Made by a program: the position numbers and the translations under genes. A stretch of DNA of 64,000 nucleotides from positions 3,857,001 through 3,921,000 of the forward strand of contig NZ_CP035503.1 in the NCBI RefSeq assembly GCF_006970865.1. The letters are read 5' to 3'. The first letter of the stretch is position 1; the number at the start of each line of letters is the position of its first letter. The notes under the pieces are model-generated. The model did no database searches. It was given only the letters and a program-made list of their open reading frames with translations, and was not told the DNA's origin. This stretch comes from Rhodoferax sediminis. Lineage in GTDB: Bacteria; Pseudomonadota; Gammaproteobacteria; Burkholderiales; Burkholderiaceae_C. Positions 9,369 through 19,734 of this stretch are shown here, piece after piece.

Positions 9369-9385
9369 ACCTGCCCACCCCCCGT

Positions 9386-9411
9386 AAAAACCGCCTTCGG
9401 GCGGTTTTTTT
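9386..9411 (+). terminator. Rho-independent terminator of the liv operon
   Basis: AAAAACCGCC, loop TTCG, then GGCGGTTTTTTT: a GC stem capped by a UUCG-type tetraloop and followed by a run of seven T. It lies 18 bases after the stop of the binding-protein gene. Confidence 0.93.
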
Positions 9412-9519
9412 CGTCTCCGGCCTGAAGACCGGCGAATTCGACAGCCGAATCCGGCGTGCCGGATCTGCCCGCGGGGGCTAAAGTTGACTCATCAAACCAT
9501 GAGTGAACAAAGAAAGTCT

Positions 9520-10236
9520 ATGACCACGCACATGACGGGCGACAGGCTCGCGGCGATCGACTGGGGCCAGGTCGCGCTGGACCTCGATGCCCAGGGCAGC
9601 GCCGTGATCGAGCGCCTGATCGCCCCGGCCGAGTGCCAGACCCTGGCCGCGCTGTACCCTCGGGACGCCCTGTTTCGCAGCCGCGTGGTGATGGCGCGGC
9701 ACGGCTTCGGGCGCGGGGAGTACAAATATTTCAGCTATCCCCTGCCCGACTTGATTGGCGCGCTGCGCACGGCGCTCTATCCGCACCTGGCGCCGATCGC
9801 CAACCGCTGGAACACGGCCATGGGCATTGATGTGCGTTATCCGGACCGGCATGCGGCCTTCATCGAGCGCTGCCACACGGCGGGCCAGTCGCGGCCCACG
9901 CCGCTGCTGCTGCAATACGGCGCGGGCGACTACAACTGCCTGCACCAGGATCTTTACGGCGAGCATGTGTTTCCGCTGCAGGTGGTGATCCTGCTGTCCG
10001 AGCCCGGACGCGACTTCAGCGGCGGCGAGTTCGTGATGACGGAGCAGCGCCCGCGCATGCAGTCGCGCCCGATGGTGCTGCCGCTGCGCCAGGGCGATGC
10101 CGCGGTGATCGCGGTGCACCACCGCCCGGTGCAGGGCACGCGCGGCGTGTACCGGGTGAATTTGCGGCATGGCGTCAGCCGCGTGCATACCGGGCAGCGC
10201 CACACCGCCGGCATCATCTTTCACGACGCGGCCTGA
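9520..10236 (+). CDS. Fe(II)/2-oxoglutarate oxygenase, prolyl-hydroxylase-like (COG3826 type)
   Basis: Predicted dioxygenase of about 238 residues. The metal ligands are visible as HQD in NCLHQDLYGEHVFPLQVV, with a distal histidine in VHHRPVQG and a 2-oxoglutarate-binding arginine in VYRVNLRHGVS. The segment GGEFVMTEQRPRMQSR is typical of the COG3826 group of uncharacterised oxygenases. The start is uncertain: ATG codons at 9499, 9520 and 9532 are all in frame. I chose 9520 because a purine-rich AAGAAAG precedes it and homologues begin nearby. The alkB gene starts 10 bases downstream, so the two are probably co-transcribed, which hints at a role in alkylation response, but no substrate is known. 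Confidence 0.8.
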   Translation: MTTHMTGDRLAAIDWGQVALDLDAQGSAVIERLIAPAECQTLAALYPRDALFRSRVVMARHGFGRGEYKYFSYPLPDLIGALRTALYPHLAPIANRWNTAMGIDVRYPDRHAAFIERCHTAGQSRPTPLLLQYGAGDYNCLHQDLYGEHVFPLQVVILLSEPGRDFSGGEFVMTEQRPRMQSRPMVLPLRQGDAAVIAVHHRPVQGTRGVYRVNLRHGVSRVHTGQRHTAGIIFHDAA

Positions 10237-10246
10237 GACTCTGTTC

Positions 10247-10900
10247 ATGACGATGGACTTGTTCGAACCAGATAACGCAGGTGGACCGTCCTTGCAAACG
10301 CTGGGTCCCGGTGCGCTGGTGCTGCGCGGCTTCGCCACGGCGCACGAGACGGCGCTGTGGGCGAGTCTGCAGGACGTGCTGGCGCTGGCGCCATTTCGCC
10401 ACATGCGCACGCCGGGCGGCTTTCGCATGTCGGTGGCGATGACGAACTGCGGCGCGCTGGGCTGGGTCACGGACCGTACCGGCTACCGCTACGATGCCGC
10501 GGACCCGCAAAGCGGCCACCCCTGGCCGTGCATGCCGGAATCGTTCCTGCGACTGGCCACAAACGCGGCGGCGCGGGGCGGTTTCGAGGGGTTTGTACCC
10601 GACGCCTGCCTGATCAACCGGTACGCGCCGGGTGCCAAACTGTCGTTGCACCAGGACCGCAACGAGCGGGACTACGGCGAACCGATCGTCTCGGTCTCGC
10701 TCGGCCTGCCCGCCGTGTTCCTGTTCGGTGGCCTGGCCAGGGCGGATCGGACGACGCGCGTGCCTTTGAGCCATGGCGACGTCGTGGTGTGGGGCGGGCC
10801 GGCGCGCCTGCGCTACCACGGCGTGCTACCTCTTGCGGAAGGCCATCACCCCCTGACGGGGGACTACCGCATCAACCTGACATTTCGCAAGGCGGGTTGA
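10247..10900 (+). CDS. alkB: AlkB-type DNA/RNA demethylase
   Basis: Fe(II)/2-oxoglutarate dioxygenase of 217 residues that removes N1-methyladenine and N3-methylcytosine by oxidation. Motifs match AlkB closely: NRYAPGAKLSLHQDRNERD with the HxD iron ligands, PIVSVSLGLPAVFLFGG, GDVVVWGGPARLRYHG with the second histidine, and C-terminal RINLTFRKAG holding the 2-oxoglutarate arginines. Start choice lies between the ATGs at 10247 and 10253, neither with a strong ribosome binding site. It follows another 2-oxoglutarate oxygenase and converges on the thioesterase gene, with a dispersed repeat between them. No ada gene or obvious Ada box was seen. Confidence 0.93.
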   Translation: MTMDLFEPDNAGGPSLQTLGPGALVLRGFATAHETALWASLQDVLALAPFRHMRTPGGFRMSVAMTNCGALGWVTDRTGYRYDAADPQSGHPWPCMPESFLRLATNAAARGGFEGFVPDACLINRYAPGAKLSLHQDRNERDYGEPIVSVSLGLPAVFLFGGLARADRTTRVPLSHGDVVVWGGPARLRYHGVLPLAEGHHPLTGDYRINLTFRKAG

Positions 10901-10929
10901 GCCCGGCGCTCCCGCCGCAGGCGACGTTC

Positions 10930-10990
10930 CGCATCATTTAGGGCTTCAGCCCATACGGAGCAATGGCTATAAGCTATAAAAACAAGAGCA
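10930..10990 (-). repeat. Comamonad dispersed AT-rich repeat, copy 2 (inverted)
   Basis: Read on the minus strand this holds TTTTTATAGCTTATAGCC, then ATGGGCTGAAGCCCTAAA, whose GGGCT/AGCCC arms form a small hairpin. It sits between the convergent ends of alkB and the YigI-like gene and may act as a two-way transcription end, though no classical GC stem with T-run is present. Confidence 0.5.
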
Positions 10991-10992
10991 AA

Positions 10993-11475
10993 TCAGGACA
11001 CGATATAGGCCGCCGTGCCACTGGACAGCAGCTTGCCGTCGGCCGCCAGGAACTCCATGCGCGTGGACGCCACGCGCGAGCCCAGGCGCATCACCTGCGC
11101 GCGCAACTCGAAGTGCTCGCCGATGCCGGGGCGCAGGTAGTCGATGCGCAAGTCGATGGTGCCGAGCTTGCCGAAGCGCTGCAGCCGCTGCGCGGGCGAC
11201 TCGTCCATGTGGCGCGCACCGATGGCCGCCATCACGGCCAGGCCGCCCACGGAGTCGAGCCCGGCGCTGATCACGCCGCCGTGCAGGCGGTTGTGGGCGT
11301 AGTGGCCCACGAGCTCGGGCTTCATGTCGATGCGGGCGGCGATCTGTTCGGGCCGCAGCGAGGTGATCTTCAGCCCGATCACCCGGTTGAAGGGAATCTT
11401 CTCTTCAAAGATGGCTTTCAGGCCGGTGATGAATTCGGGTTCAAACTCGCCGATGGGAACTATGTTTTTCATCAT
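10993..11475 (-). CDS. YigI-like hotdog thioesterase
   Basis: Hotdog-fold protein of 160 residues. IPFNRVIGLKI, NRLHGGVISAGLDSVGG and GTIDLRIDYLRPGIGEHFE match the YigI/PaaI-like acyl-CoA thioesterase group. Two adjacent ATG codons (ending at 11475 and 11472) are likely starts; a longer reading to 11592 gives a poor, low-complexity N-terminus and would leave almost no room for a promoter. No strong ribosome binding site is seen. The gene diverges from the efflux operon that begins at 11669. It is cytoplasmic; the physiological acyl-CoA is unknown. Confidence 0.82.
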   Translation of the reverse strand: MMKNIVPIGEFEPEFITGLKAIFEEKIPFNRVIGLKITSLRPEQIAARIDMKPELVGHYAHNRLHGGVISAGLDSVGGLAVMAAIGARHMDESPAQRLQRFGKLGTIDLRIDYLRPGIGEHFELRAQVMRLGSRVASTRMEFLAADGKLLSSGTAAYIVS

Positions 11476-11668
11476 GACTGCGATTGTCTCGCACGCGGCA
11501 ACTGGCGGCGCCATGGCGCCATAAGCCACCGAAACTGACAAAACAGTCATATTCACGACAGCCTGCAGACGGCGCCTGCGTTTAGAGTACAAAAGTTGTC
11601 ATGCGGGTGACCAGCTTTTGGCGTTGCCCGCCCGCATGCCCGACCCATCGCACGAATCCCCAGAGGCC

Positions 11669-13219
11669 ATGACTCCTTCTGACAGACGATCCCCCCGACC
11701 TGCGGCACGGCTCCCCAGCCGGCTGGCGGTTGCCGCGCTGGCGGCACTGCTGGCCAGCTGCTCCGCCGTCGGCCCCGACTACGTGCGCCCCACCATCGAC
11801 ATCCCGGCCGCTTACAAAGAGAGCGGCCCCTGGAAGACGGCCGAGCCGCAAGCCATCGACAGCCGGCACCCGTGGTGGCAGGCCTATCGCGACAGCACCC
11901 TTGACCACTTGATGCAGCAGGCCAACCAGGCGAACCAGAACATCGCCCAGGCCGAGGCCCAGTACCGGCAGGCGCGTGCGCTGGCCGATGCCGCGCGCGC
12001 CGGCTTGTGGCCTGCCGTGGGCGTGAATGCGGGGGTCACCCGGGCCCTGAGCAATTCCGGCGGCATCAAGGAAGGCACCTTCCCCAGCATCGGCGTGGGC
12101 GCGAGCTGGGAACCCGATGTGTGGGGCAGCGTGCGGCGCGCCGTGGAAGCGGGCAATGCCGGGGTCCAGGCCAGCGCCGACGACCTCGCGGCGGCCCGCC
12201 TGAGCATCCAGGCCGCGCTGGCGCAGGACTACCTGCAACTGCGCGTCACCGACCTGCTGATCGATTTGTATGCCGTCACGACCGAGGCCTACACGCGCGC
12301 ACTGCAGCTGGCGCAAAGCCAGTACGCGGTGGGCGTGGCGCTGCGCTCGGACGTGGCGCTGGCCGAGAGCCAGCTCAGGACGGCGCAGGCCCAGGGCGTC
12401 GATCTGCAGGCGCAGCGCAGCCAGCTCGAGCACGCCATCGCAATCCTGACCGGCAAGCCGCCGGCCGCCTTTGCGCTGCCGGCGACGGCGGCCACCATGG
12501 ACCAGCTGGGCACGCACTTGCCGGCGATTCCAACGGGCTTGCCCTCCGAGCTGCTGGAGCGCCGCCCCGACATCGCCGGGGCCGAACGCCGGGTCGCACT
12601 GGCGAATGCCAACATCGGCGTGGCCAAGGCCGCCTACTTCCCGTCGCTGATGCTGAGCGCCAGCGGTGGCTACAGCAGCGCCAGCTTCGCCACGCTGTTC
12701 AACACACCGAGCCGGGTCTGGTCGCTCGGCGCGGCGCTCGCCCAGACGCTATTTGACGGCGGGCTGCGCAAAGCCCGGAACGCGCAGGCACTGGCGGCCT
12801 ACGACGTATCGGTGGCGCAATACAAGCAAACGGTGCTCAACAGCTTGCAGCAGGTGGAAGACAATCTGGCGCTGCTGCGCGTGCTGGATCATGAAGTGGT
12901 GTTGCAGGACCAGGCGGTGCAGGCCTCGCAGCTGGCCGAGCGACTGGCGCTGGCGCAGTACCGCGCGGGCACGGCGAGCTACCTGAGCGTGGTCACGGCG
13001 CAGACGCTGTCGCTGACAAACCAGCGCGGCGCGGTGCAATTGCGCGGGCGCCAGCTGGTCGCCAGCGTGGCGTTGATTACGGCCACGGGGGGTGGCTGGG
13101 ACGCCACGCCTGCAAACAGTGCACCCGTGGCCTCCACCGCCCGCCAAGCCCCCGGCGCAGTCCCGCAGGTTGCCAACGCCAATCTATTGAACTCCGAGCT
13201 CCGGAAACTGAAGCCATGA
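11669..13219 (+). CDS. RND efflux outer-membrane lipoprotein (NodT/OprM family)
   Basis: Outer-membrane channel of 516 residues that would complete a tripartite efflux pump. A lipoprotein signal ends in the lipobox LLASC with Cys31 as the lipidation site. The mature start VGPDYVRP is the family hallmark, followed by two repeated halves of coiled-coil helices, and ELLERRPDIAGAERR near the middle. In-frame starts at 11618 (TTG) and 11636 (ATG) are also possible; 11669 gives the tidiest signal peptide. The stop overlaps the start of the periplasmic adaptor gene by four bases. Confidence 0.9.
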   Translation: MTPSDRRSPRPAARLPSRLAVAALAALLASCSAVGPDYVRPTIDIPAAYKESGPWKTAEPQAIDSRHPWWQAYRDSTLDHLMQQANQANQNIAQAEAQYRQARALADAARAGLWPAVGVNAGVTRALSNSGGIKEGTFPSIGVGASWEPDVWGSVRRAVEAGNAGVQASADDLAAARLSIQAALAQDYLQLRVTDLLIDLYAVTTEAYTRALQLAQSQYAVGVALRSDVALAESQLRTAQAQGVDLQAQRSQLEHAIAILTGKPPAAFALPATAATMDQLGTHLPAIPTGLPSELLERRPDIAGAERRVALANANIGVAKAAYFPSLMLSASGGYSSASFATLFNTPSRVWSLGAALAQTLFDGGLRKARNAQALAAYDVSVAQYKQTVLNSLQQVEDNLALLRVLDHEVVLQDQAVQASQLAERLALAQYRAGTASYLSVVTAQTLSLTNQRGAVQLRGRQLVASVALITATGGGWDATPANSAPVASTARQAPGAVPQVANANLLNSELRKLKP

Positions 13220-14406
13220 AATCCCCTTTTTTTCAACGCCGCCCGATTCTGCTGACCGCGGCCTTCCTGCTCGTGCTCGCTGGCGTGGCCACGCTCGGCC
13301 TTGACCGCGACGCCCGTTCGGCAAAGCCGCCGGAGCCGGCCGCGCCGCCGGTGAACGTTACCCTGGCCCGGGTTCAACAACACGCTATGCCGATCTACCA
13401 GGCCGGCGTCGGCACCGTGACCCCGCTGGCCAGCGTGACCGTGAAAGCCCAGATTGACGGCCAGCTCGAGCGCGTCGGGTTCACCGAAGGCCAGGACGTC
13501 AAGGCGGGTCAGATGCTGGCACAGCTGGACCCGCGCACCCAGCAGGCCCAATTGCAGCAGGCACAGGCCCAGAAGGCCAAGGATCAGGCGCAGTTGGCCA
13601 ACGCCCGGCTCGATCTGAAGCGTTACACCACCTTGCTCGCGCAGGATGCCGCCACGCAGCAGCAGTTCGACACGCAAAAGACCCTGGTCGCACAGCTCGA
13701 TGCGGCCGTCAAGGTCGATGACGCGCTGATCAAATCCGCTCAGGTGCAACTCAGTTTCACGACAATCGTCGCCCCGATCAGTGGACGGGTCGGGGCACGG
13801 CTGGTGGACCCGGGCAACATCGTGCACACGAGCGATGTCAACGGCCTGGTCGTGATCAACCAGATTGACCCGATCGCGGTCGTCTTCACGCTGCCGGGAG
13901 AGGCCGTGCAGGGCATCCACCGCGCGCAGCAGGCGAGCCGACAACCCCTGAAAGTGCAGGTGTTCACGCGCGACGACCAGACCTTGCTCGCCACCGGCGA
14001 GCTCGTCCTGGTCAACAACCAGATCGACACCAGCAATGGCACCGTGCAAGTCAAGGGTCGCTTCGCGAACCCGACGCACAAGCTCTGGCCGGGTCAGTAT
14101 CTCAACGCACACCTCGTGCTGGGTGAGCGTGAAAACGCCATCACGGTTCCAGCCGCCGTGGTGCAGCGCAACCAGGAAGGCACGTATGCCTATGTCGTGA
14201 ATGCCGACGACACGGTTCGAATGCAATCGATCAAGGTGGCCCTGATCCAGGACGGCACGGCCATCGTCGATGCGGGTCTGACGGCGGGCGAGCGCGTTGT
14301 GCTCGACGGACAGTACAAGATCACCTCCGGCACCAGGGTCGCTGGCGCGCCAGTGTCCGCATCCACAGCGATGGGTGGGGCTAGCGCCGCGGGAGGAAGC
14401 CGGTGA
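13216..14406 (+). CDS. RND efflux periplasmic adaptor (MdtA-like)
   Basis: Membrane-fusion protein of 396 residues linking the RND pump to the outer-membrane channel. One N-terminal membrane helix (about residues 8-27) is followed by a lipoyl-type segment (TVKAQIDGQLERVGFTEGQDVKAGQMLAQLD), a helical hairpin rich in Gln and Ala, the second lipoyl half TIVAPISGRVGARLVDPGN, then beta-barrel and membrane-proximal domains. The C-terminal tail is Gly/Ala-rich. The protein resembles MdtA more than metal-pump adaptors, since no His/Met-rich metal site is seen. It overlaps the genes on both sides by four bases. Confidence 0.9.
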   Translation: MKSPFFQRRPILLTAAFLLVLAGVATLGLDRDARSAKPPEPAAPPVNVTLARVQQHAMPIYQAGVGTVTPLASVTVKAQIDGQLERVGFTEGQDVKAGQMLAQLDPRTQQAQLQQAQAQKAKDQAQLANARLDLKRYTTLLAQDAATQQQFDTQKTLVAQLDAAVKVDDALIKSAQVQLSFTTIVAPISGRVGARLVDPGNIVHTSDVNGLVVINQIDPIAVVFTLPGEAVQGIHRAQQASRQPLKVQVFTRDDQTLLATGELVLVNNQIDTSNGTVQVKGRFANPTHKLWPGQYLNAHLVLGERENAITVPAAVVQRNQEGTYAYVVNADDTVRMQSIKVALIQDGTAIVDAGLTAGERVVLDGQYKITSGTRVAGAPVSASTAMGGASAAGGSR

Positions 14407-17400
14407 GCGTTTCCGCCGTCTTCATCAAGCGCCCGATCGGCACGACGCTGCTGGCGCTGGCGATATTTCTGATCGGCGCGGCGGTGTTTCCGCTACTGCC
14501 GGTGTCGTCCCTGCCGCAGGTGGACTTCCCGACGATTCAGGTCACCGCCAATCTGCCCGGTGCAAATCCCGAGACCATGGCCTCCAGCGTCGCCCAGCCG
14601 CTGGAGCGCAAGTTCGCGCTTATCTCCAGCCTGTCGCAGATGACTTCGAGCAGCTCCCAGGGCACCACGCAGATCACGCTGCAGTTCGATTTGAGCCGCA
14701 ATATTGACGCAGCCGCGCTCGACGTGCAGACGGCCATCACGGCGGCCAGCGGCCAGTTGCCGTCGAATCTGCCAAGCCCGCCCACCTTGCGCCAGATCAA
14801 TCCGGGTAACTTTTCGATCCTGGTGCTGGCAGTGCAGTCCGACTCGTTGCCGATGACGCAGGTGAACGAGTACGCGGACACGATCCTGGCGCAGCAGATC
14901 TCGCAGATTCAGGGAGTCGGTCAGGTCAACATCGGCGGCGCGCAGAAACCGTCGGTGCGCGTCCAGGTCGATCCGGTCAAGCTGGCCGCCCTGGGCATGA
15001 GCATCGAGGACGTGCGCAGCGCCATCGCTACCGCGACCGTCAGCCAGCCCACTGGCAGCATCAACGGCCAACATCAGAGCTTCGCCGTTTACACCAACGA
15101 CCAGGTGCTTCATGCCGGTCCGTGGAACGACATTGTGCTGGCCTACCGTCATGGCGCGCCGGTGCGCGTGCGCGACATCGGCGTGGCCGTTGCGGGGCCC
15201 GAAGACGTGACTTCCGCCGCCTGGGCTTACGCGGGCGCGGCGGCGCCCGCCGCCAGCACCTTGCAAAACGGCCGCGGGCTGGTGCTGTTCATCGACAAGG
15301 AGCCGGGAGCCAACGTGATCGACACGGTGGAGCGCATCAAGGCGGCGCTGCCCCGGCTGCAGGCGGCGATTCCACCCTCTATCTCGGTCAACATCCTGGT
15401 CGACCGCACGCAGAACATTCGCGCGTCGGTAGACGAGGTCGAGAAAACGCTGCTGATCACCATTGCAGCGGTCATCGGGGTGATCTTCATGTTCCTGCTG
15501 AGCGTACCGGCCACCGTGATCCCGGGCCTGACGGTGCCGCTGGCGCTGCTGGGCACGGCCGCCGGGATGTACCTTCTGGGATACAGCCTGGACAACCTGT
15601 CGCTGATGGCGTTGACCATCTCGATCGGCTTCATCATCGACGACGCCATCGTGATGCTGGAGAACATCTACCGTCACATCGAAAAGGGGATGAAACCGAT
15701 GGCGGCGGCCCTCCAGGGTTCGGCGGAGATCGGATTCACGATCATGTCGATTTCGGTCTCGCTGGTGGCGGTGTTCATCCCGCTGCTGTTCATGGGTGGC
15801 ATCGTCGGGCGCTTGTTCCGCGAGTTCGCCGTTACGGTGACGATGACCATCGTGATCTCGGTGCTGGTGTCTCTGACGCTCACGCCGATGCTGTGCTCGC
15901 GCTTTCTCACCGACAGCCACGCCAAGCAGCATGGCCGTCTGTACCGGCTGTTCGACGGCGGCTTCAATGCCCTGCTGGCCGGGTACCGGCGCGGGCTCGA
16001 CAAGGTGCTCAGGCACGAGTTCATCACGCTGTGCGTGTTCCTCATGACGCTGGCGCTGACCGTGCTGATGTTCGTGTTCAGCCCCAAGGGCTTCTTTCCA
16101 CAGCAGGATACCGGCGCCCTCTTCGCCATTGCCGAGAGCGGCCAGGACGCCTCACCCGCCGCGATGTGGCGACGCATGACGCAGGCGGCCGATGTCGTGC
16201 GCGCGGACCCCGATGTGAGCGGCTTCGGCATGTTCACCGGTGGCAACGGCGGTACCGCCAATACGGGACGCCTGTTCATCGCCCTGCGGCCCCGCGACGA
16301 GGGCCGCACCGCCTCCGCCGACCAGATCATTGCGCGGCTGCGCCCGAAGCTGGAGAAGCTGGAGGGCATTCGGCTGTTTCTGCAGGCGCCGCAGGACATC
16401 AACGTCGGCGGCCGGCTGTCACGCACCCAATATCAATACACGCTGACGGACACCAGCCTGGACGAACTCAACAGCTGGGCGCCGCGCGTGCTCGAAGGCC
16501 TGCGCAAGCTGCCCGAACTCGTCGACGTGGCCACCGACCAGCAAAACCAGGCCGCAGCTGCGGTGTTGACCATCGACCGGGCGCGGGCCGCCAGTTTCGG
16601 CATCTCGCCGGCACTGATCGACTCGACGCTGAACGACGCGATCGGCCAGCGCCAGGTCGCGCAATATTTCACCCAGACCAACAGCTACCATGTGATCCTG
16701 GAAGTTACGCCCGCACTGCAACAGGACCCGTCGCTGTTCGACAAGCTGTACCTGACCTCGCCGCTGACCGGGCAGCAGGTGCCGTTGTCGGCCTTCATCA
16801 AGATCGACACCAGCAAGACGGCGTACCTGACGATCAACCATCAGGGCCAGTTCCCGGCGGTGACGATCTCGTTCAACCTCGCCCCCAACGTGGCGCTGGG
16901 CCAGGCGGTCACAGCGATCGCCAAAGCGCAGGTGGAGATGCGTGTGCCGGCGACACTGTCGGGCGGGTTCCAGGGAACGGCCAAGGCCTTCACCGACTCA
17001 CTCTCCACCCAACCGTACCTGATCGCGGCAGCGCTGATCGCGGTGTACATCGTGCTGGGCCTGCTCTACGAGAGCTTCATTCACCCGCTGACCATCCTGT
17101 CCACGTTGCCCCCGGCGGGGCTTGGCGCGCTGCTGATTCTGCGTCTGGGTGGCTACGACCTCAGCGTGATCGCCCTGATTGGCATCATTCTTCTGATCGG
17201 CATCGTCAAGAAGAACGGCATCATGCTGGTCGACTTCGCGCTCACGGCCGAGCGCGAGCAGGGGCTGGAGCCACGCGAGGCGATCTACCAGGCGTGCCTG
17301 CTGCGCTTTCGTCCGATCATGATGACGACGATGTGCGCGATGCTGGCCGGCCTGCCCCTGATGCTGGGCACCGGCGCCGGCTCCGAGCTGCGCCGCCCGC

Positions 17401-17585
17401 TGGGCTATGCGATGGTCGGCGGGCTGATCCTGTCGCAGGCCATGACCCTGTTCACGACGCCCGTGATCTACCTGTACCTGGACCGCGCCCACTACTGGTA
17501 TACCCGCCGCAAGGAAGCGCGCAAGGCGCGCAAGGCGGGCCTTGGGGGCGAGCCCAAGCCACCGGTGGTCGTAGGCACGCATTGA
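14403..17585 (+). CDS. RND efflux inner-membrane pump (MdtB/MdtC-like, HAE1 type)
   Basis: Proton-driven pump of 1060 residues with the usual twelve membrane segments and two large periplasmic loops. The N-terminus [19 protein letters not shown] is typical. The proton-relay pair is in [23 protein letters not shown], where two adjacent aspartates follow the glycine, as in drug-type (HAE1) pumps; a heavy-metal pump would differ there. The GTG start overlaps the adaptor stop. MdtB/MdtC pumps export bile salts, novobiocin and similar drugs, but only one pump gene is present here, unlike the MdtBC heteromer. The response-regulator gene starts two bases after its stop. Confidence 0.92.
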   Translation: MSVSAVFIKRPIGTTLLALAIFLIGAAVFPLLPVSSLPQVDFPTIQVTANLPGANPETMASSVAQPLERKFALISSLSQMTSSSSQGTTQITLQFDLSRNIDAAALDVQTAITAASGQLPSNLPSPPTLRQINPGNFSILVLAVQSDSLPMTQVNEYADTILAQQISQIQGVGQVNIGGAQKPSVRVQVDPVKLAALGMSIEDVRSAIATATVSQPTGSINGQHQSFAVYTNDQVLHAGPWNDIVLAYRHGAPVRVRDIGVAVAGPEDVTSAAWAYAGAAAPAASTLQNGRGLVLFIDKEPGANVIDTVERIKAALPRLQAAIPPSISVNILVDRTQNIRASVDEVEKTLLITIAAVIGVIFMFLLSVPATVIPGLTVPLALLGTAAGMYLLGYSLDNLSLMALTISIGFIIDDAIVMLENIYRHIEKGMKPMAAALQGSAEIGFTIMSISVSLVAVFIPLLFMGGIVGRLFREFAVTVTMTIVISVLVSLTLTPMLCSRFLTDSHAKQHGRLYRLFDGGFNALLAGYRRGLDKVLRHEFITLCVFLMTLALTVLMFVFSPKGFFPQQDTGALFAIAESGQDASPAAMWRRMTQAADVVRADPDVSGFGMFTGGNGGTANTGRLFIALRPRDEGRTASADQIIARLRPKLEKLEGIRLFLQAPQDINVGGRLSRTQYQYTLTDTSLDELNSWAPRVLEGLRKLPELVDVATDQQNQAAAAVLTIDRARAASFGISPALIDSTLNDAIGQRQVAQYFTQTNSYHVILEVTPALQQDPSLFDKLYLTSPLTGQQVPLSAFIKIDTSKTAYLTINHQGQFPAVTISFNLAPNVALGQAVTAIAKAQVEMRVPATLSGGFQGTAKAFTDSLSTQPYLIAAALIAVYIVLGLLYESFIHPLTILSTLPPAGLGALLILRLGGYDLSVIALIGIILLIGIVKKNGIMLVDFALTAEREQGLEPREAIYQACLLRFRPIMMTTMCAMLAGLPLMLGTGAGSELRRPLGYAMVGGLILSQAMTLFTTPVIYLYLDRAHYWYTRRKEARKARKAGLGGEPKPPVVVGTH

Positions 17586-17587
17586 CC

Positions 17588-18271
17588 ATGAAGATCCTGA
17601 TCGTCGAAGACGAGCCCAAGACCGCCGACTATCTGCAAAAGGGCCTGGCCGAACAGGGCTGCACCGTCGATCTGGCCTACAACGGCATCGACGGCCAGCA
17701 CCTGGCGCTGGCGCACGACTACGACGTCATCGTGCTCGACGTGATGCTGCCCGGCCTCGACGGCTTCTCGGTGCTGCGCACCGTGCGCGCGCTCAAACAG
17801 ACGCCGGTCATCATGCTGACCGCGCGCGACCAGGTGGAAGACCGCATCAAGGGGCTGCACGACGGAGCCGACGACTACCTCGTCAAACCGTTCTCGTTCC
17901 TGGAACTGCTGGCCCGGCTGCAGGCCCTCACGCGGCGCGGCCGCGCGCAGGAGCCGGCGCTGCTGAAGATTGCCGACCTGCAGATCGACCTGATGGCACG
18001 CAAGGCCTGGCGCGGCCATGTGCGCATCAACCTGACCGCCAAGGAATTTGCGCTGCTCGCCGTACTGGCGAGGCGCCAGGGCGAGATCCTGTCCAAGACC
18101 GCGATTGCCGAATTGGTGTGGGACATGAATTTCGACAGCAACACGAATGTGGTCGAGGTCGCCATCAAGCGCCTGCGCGCCAAGATCGACGCGCCGTTCT
18201 CGCCCAAGCTGCTGCACACCATCCGCGGCATGGGCTACGTGCTCGAGCCGCGGGAGGAGGACGTGGTGTGA
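17588..18271 (+). CDS. OmpR-family response regulator (CusR/CopR-like)
   Basis: DNA-binding response regulator of 227 residues. The receiver domain has acidic residues in VEDEPK, the phosphorylatable aspartate in [14 protein letters not shown], and the conserved lysine in LVKPFSF. The C-terminal winged helix contains [23 protein letters not shown] and [14 protein letters not shown]. Overall it resembles the heavy-metal subgroup (CusR, CopR, IrlR), yet it sits beside a drug-type pump. The start at 17588 lies two bases after the pump stop, and the stop overlaps the kinase start (TGATG), so the pair is translationally coupled. It probably regulates the upstream pump operon. Confidence 0.92.
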   Translation: MKILIVEDEPKTADYLQKGLAEQGCTVDLAYNGIDGQHLALAHDYDVIVLDVMLPGLDGFSVLRTVRALKQTPVIMLTARDQVEDRIKGLHDGADDYLVKPFSFLELLARLQALTRRGRAQEPALLKIADLQIDLMARKAWRGHVRINLTAKEFALLAVLARRQGEILSKTAIAELVWDMNFDSNTNVVEVAIKRLRAKIDAPFSPKLLHTIRGMGYVLEPREEDVV

Positions 18272-19734
18272 TGCGGCGCTCCATCACCGTGCGGCTGATC
18301 GTCATGTTCGCGTTCGCGGCGCTGGTCACCTTTGCGCTGATCGGTGCGGCCCTGTATGGCGTTCTCGAGCGCGAACTGGCGCGCCATGAGCAGGACGAAC
18401 TCAAGACCAACCTGCAAAACCTGCAGTACTCCATCGAGCGCACCGGCGACATGGATCGCTGGGCGCGCGTGCGCGCCAAGATGGACACCCTGACGCCGGC
18501 CGACGGCAGTGTGCGTTTCTGGGTGTTGAGCGACGACCCGCGCTACCAGTACGGCCGCGGCCTGGCCGAGATCGAGCACATGAACCGCGAGCCCGATGGC
18601 CGCGGCAGCATCCTGATGCCGCAACAGGTGCACCCGATACACACCCTGTCGGCCAGCATCGCCGCCCTGCAGGACCGTCCGGCCGTGCGGCTGATCGTCG
18701 GCGTCGACTCGGCCTCCTACGCCCGTACGCTGGACACTTTTCTGGCCGCGCTGGCCGTACTCTCGCTGAGCGCGGTGCTGGGGGTCATGCTGATCGGCTA
18801 CTGGATCGCACGGGTCGGGCTGCGACCTCTGGTGCAGCTGTCCCGGGAGGCCCAGGCGCTGCGCCCAAAGCCGCTCTCGCAACGGCTGAATGTGTCGCAG
18901 TTGCCGGCCGAGTTGTCGCAGCTGGCCGCGGCCTTCAACGGCGCGCTGAGCCGCCAGCAGGATGCGTATCGGCAGCTCGAGTCCTTCAATGCCGACGTGG
19001 CCCACGAACTGCGCACGCCGCTGACCAACCTGATCGGTGGCACCCAGGTCGCCCTGTCGCGCCAGCGCACGGCGGGGCAGTTCCAGGAAGTGCTGCAATC
19101 GAACCTCGAGGAGCTCGAGCGGGTGCGCTCGATCATCAACGACATGCTGTTCCTGGCGCGCGCCGACCAGGGCGAAGCGGCCACCGGCCTGGTGCGCACG
19201 CCGATCGCGCAGGAAGTGCGCAAGACCACCGAGTTCTTCGAGTTCGTGCTCGACGACATGGGCGCGACCGTCAGCATCGAGGGCGATGTGGCGGCCGAGG
19301 CCATGATCGAAACCGCGCTGTTCCGCCGCGCCATGTCGAATCTGCTGCAAAACGCGATCGAACATTCCAGCGCCGGCGCGCGCCTGCTCGTAACCATCCA
19401 GCAACAACTGTCGTCGATCTGGGTCACGGTCTCGAATCCTGGCGAGCCCATTGCGCCGGCTCATTTGCTGCGCCTGTTCGACCGCTTCTACCGGGTCGAC
19501 GCGGCGCGCCAGCCCCAGGGAGAACACCACGGGCACGGCCTGGGCCTGGCCATCGTCAAGGCGGTCGCGAGCATGCACGGCGGCAGCGTGACGGCCTCGT
19601 GCGCGGAGGGCATTACCACCATCGGCTTCAGTGTCCCGGTGACGCCCCCCGAGCTGCCTGACCAGCGTCGCCCGCCGGCAAAACGGGCAACCGGCCTACA
19701 CGGGTTTGCGCGGGGATCTGCTATGGTTATGTGA
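18271..19734 (+). CDS. Two-component sensor histidine kinase
   Basis: Inner-membrane kinase of 487 residues. The first membrane helix is at about residues 9-30, a periplasmic sensor loop of about 125 residues follows, a second helix lies near 154-175, then HAMP. The phosphoacceptor H-box reads AHELRTPL near residue 245, the N-box RAMSNLLQNAIEHS near 355, and the G-box GHGLGLAIVKA near 425. The overall layout matches CusS-like heavy-metal kinases, but the loop shows no obvious metal cluster. The gene overlaps the regulator by one base and its stop overlaps the otsB start (TGATG). The 40-residue Pro/Arg-rich tail after the ATPase domain is unusual. Confidence 0.9.
   Translation: MRRSITVRLIVMFAFAALVTFALIGAALYGVLERELARHEQDELKTNLQNLQYSIERTGDMDRWARVRAKMDTLTPADGSVRFWVLSDDPRYQYGRGLAEIEHMNREPDGRGSILMPQQVHPIHTLSASIAALQDRPAVRLIVGVDSASYARTLDTFLAALAVLSLSAVLGVMLIGYWIARVGLRPLVQLSREAQALRPKPLSQRLNVSQLPAELSQLAAAFNGALSRQQDAYRQLESFNADVAHELRTPLTNLIGGTQVALSRQRTAGQFQEVLQSNLEELERVRSIINDMLFLARADQGEAATGLVRTPIAQEVRKTTEFFEFVLDDMGATVSIEGDVAAEAMIETALFRRAMSNLLQNAIEHSSAGARLLVTIQQQLSSIWVTVSNPGEPIAPAHLLRLFDRFYRVDAARQPQGEHHGHGLGLAIVKAVASMHGGSVTASCAEGITTIGFSVPVTPPELPDQRRPPAKRATGLHGFARGSAMVM

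Noticed and set aside
13216..19734. Naming the pump and its two-component system as a copper/silver system (CusCBA/CusRS).
   Set aside because: The regulator pair resembles that subgroup, but the pump has the adjacent aspartates and general features of drug-type RND pumps and the adaptor lacks a metal site.
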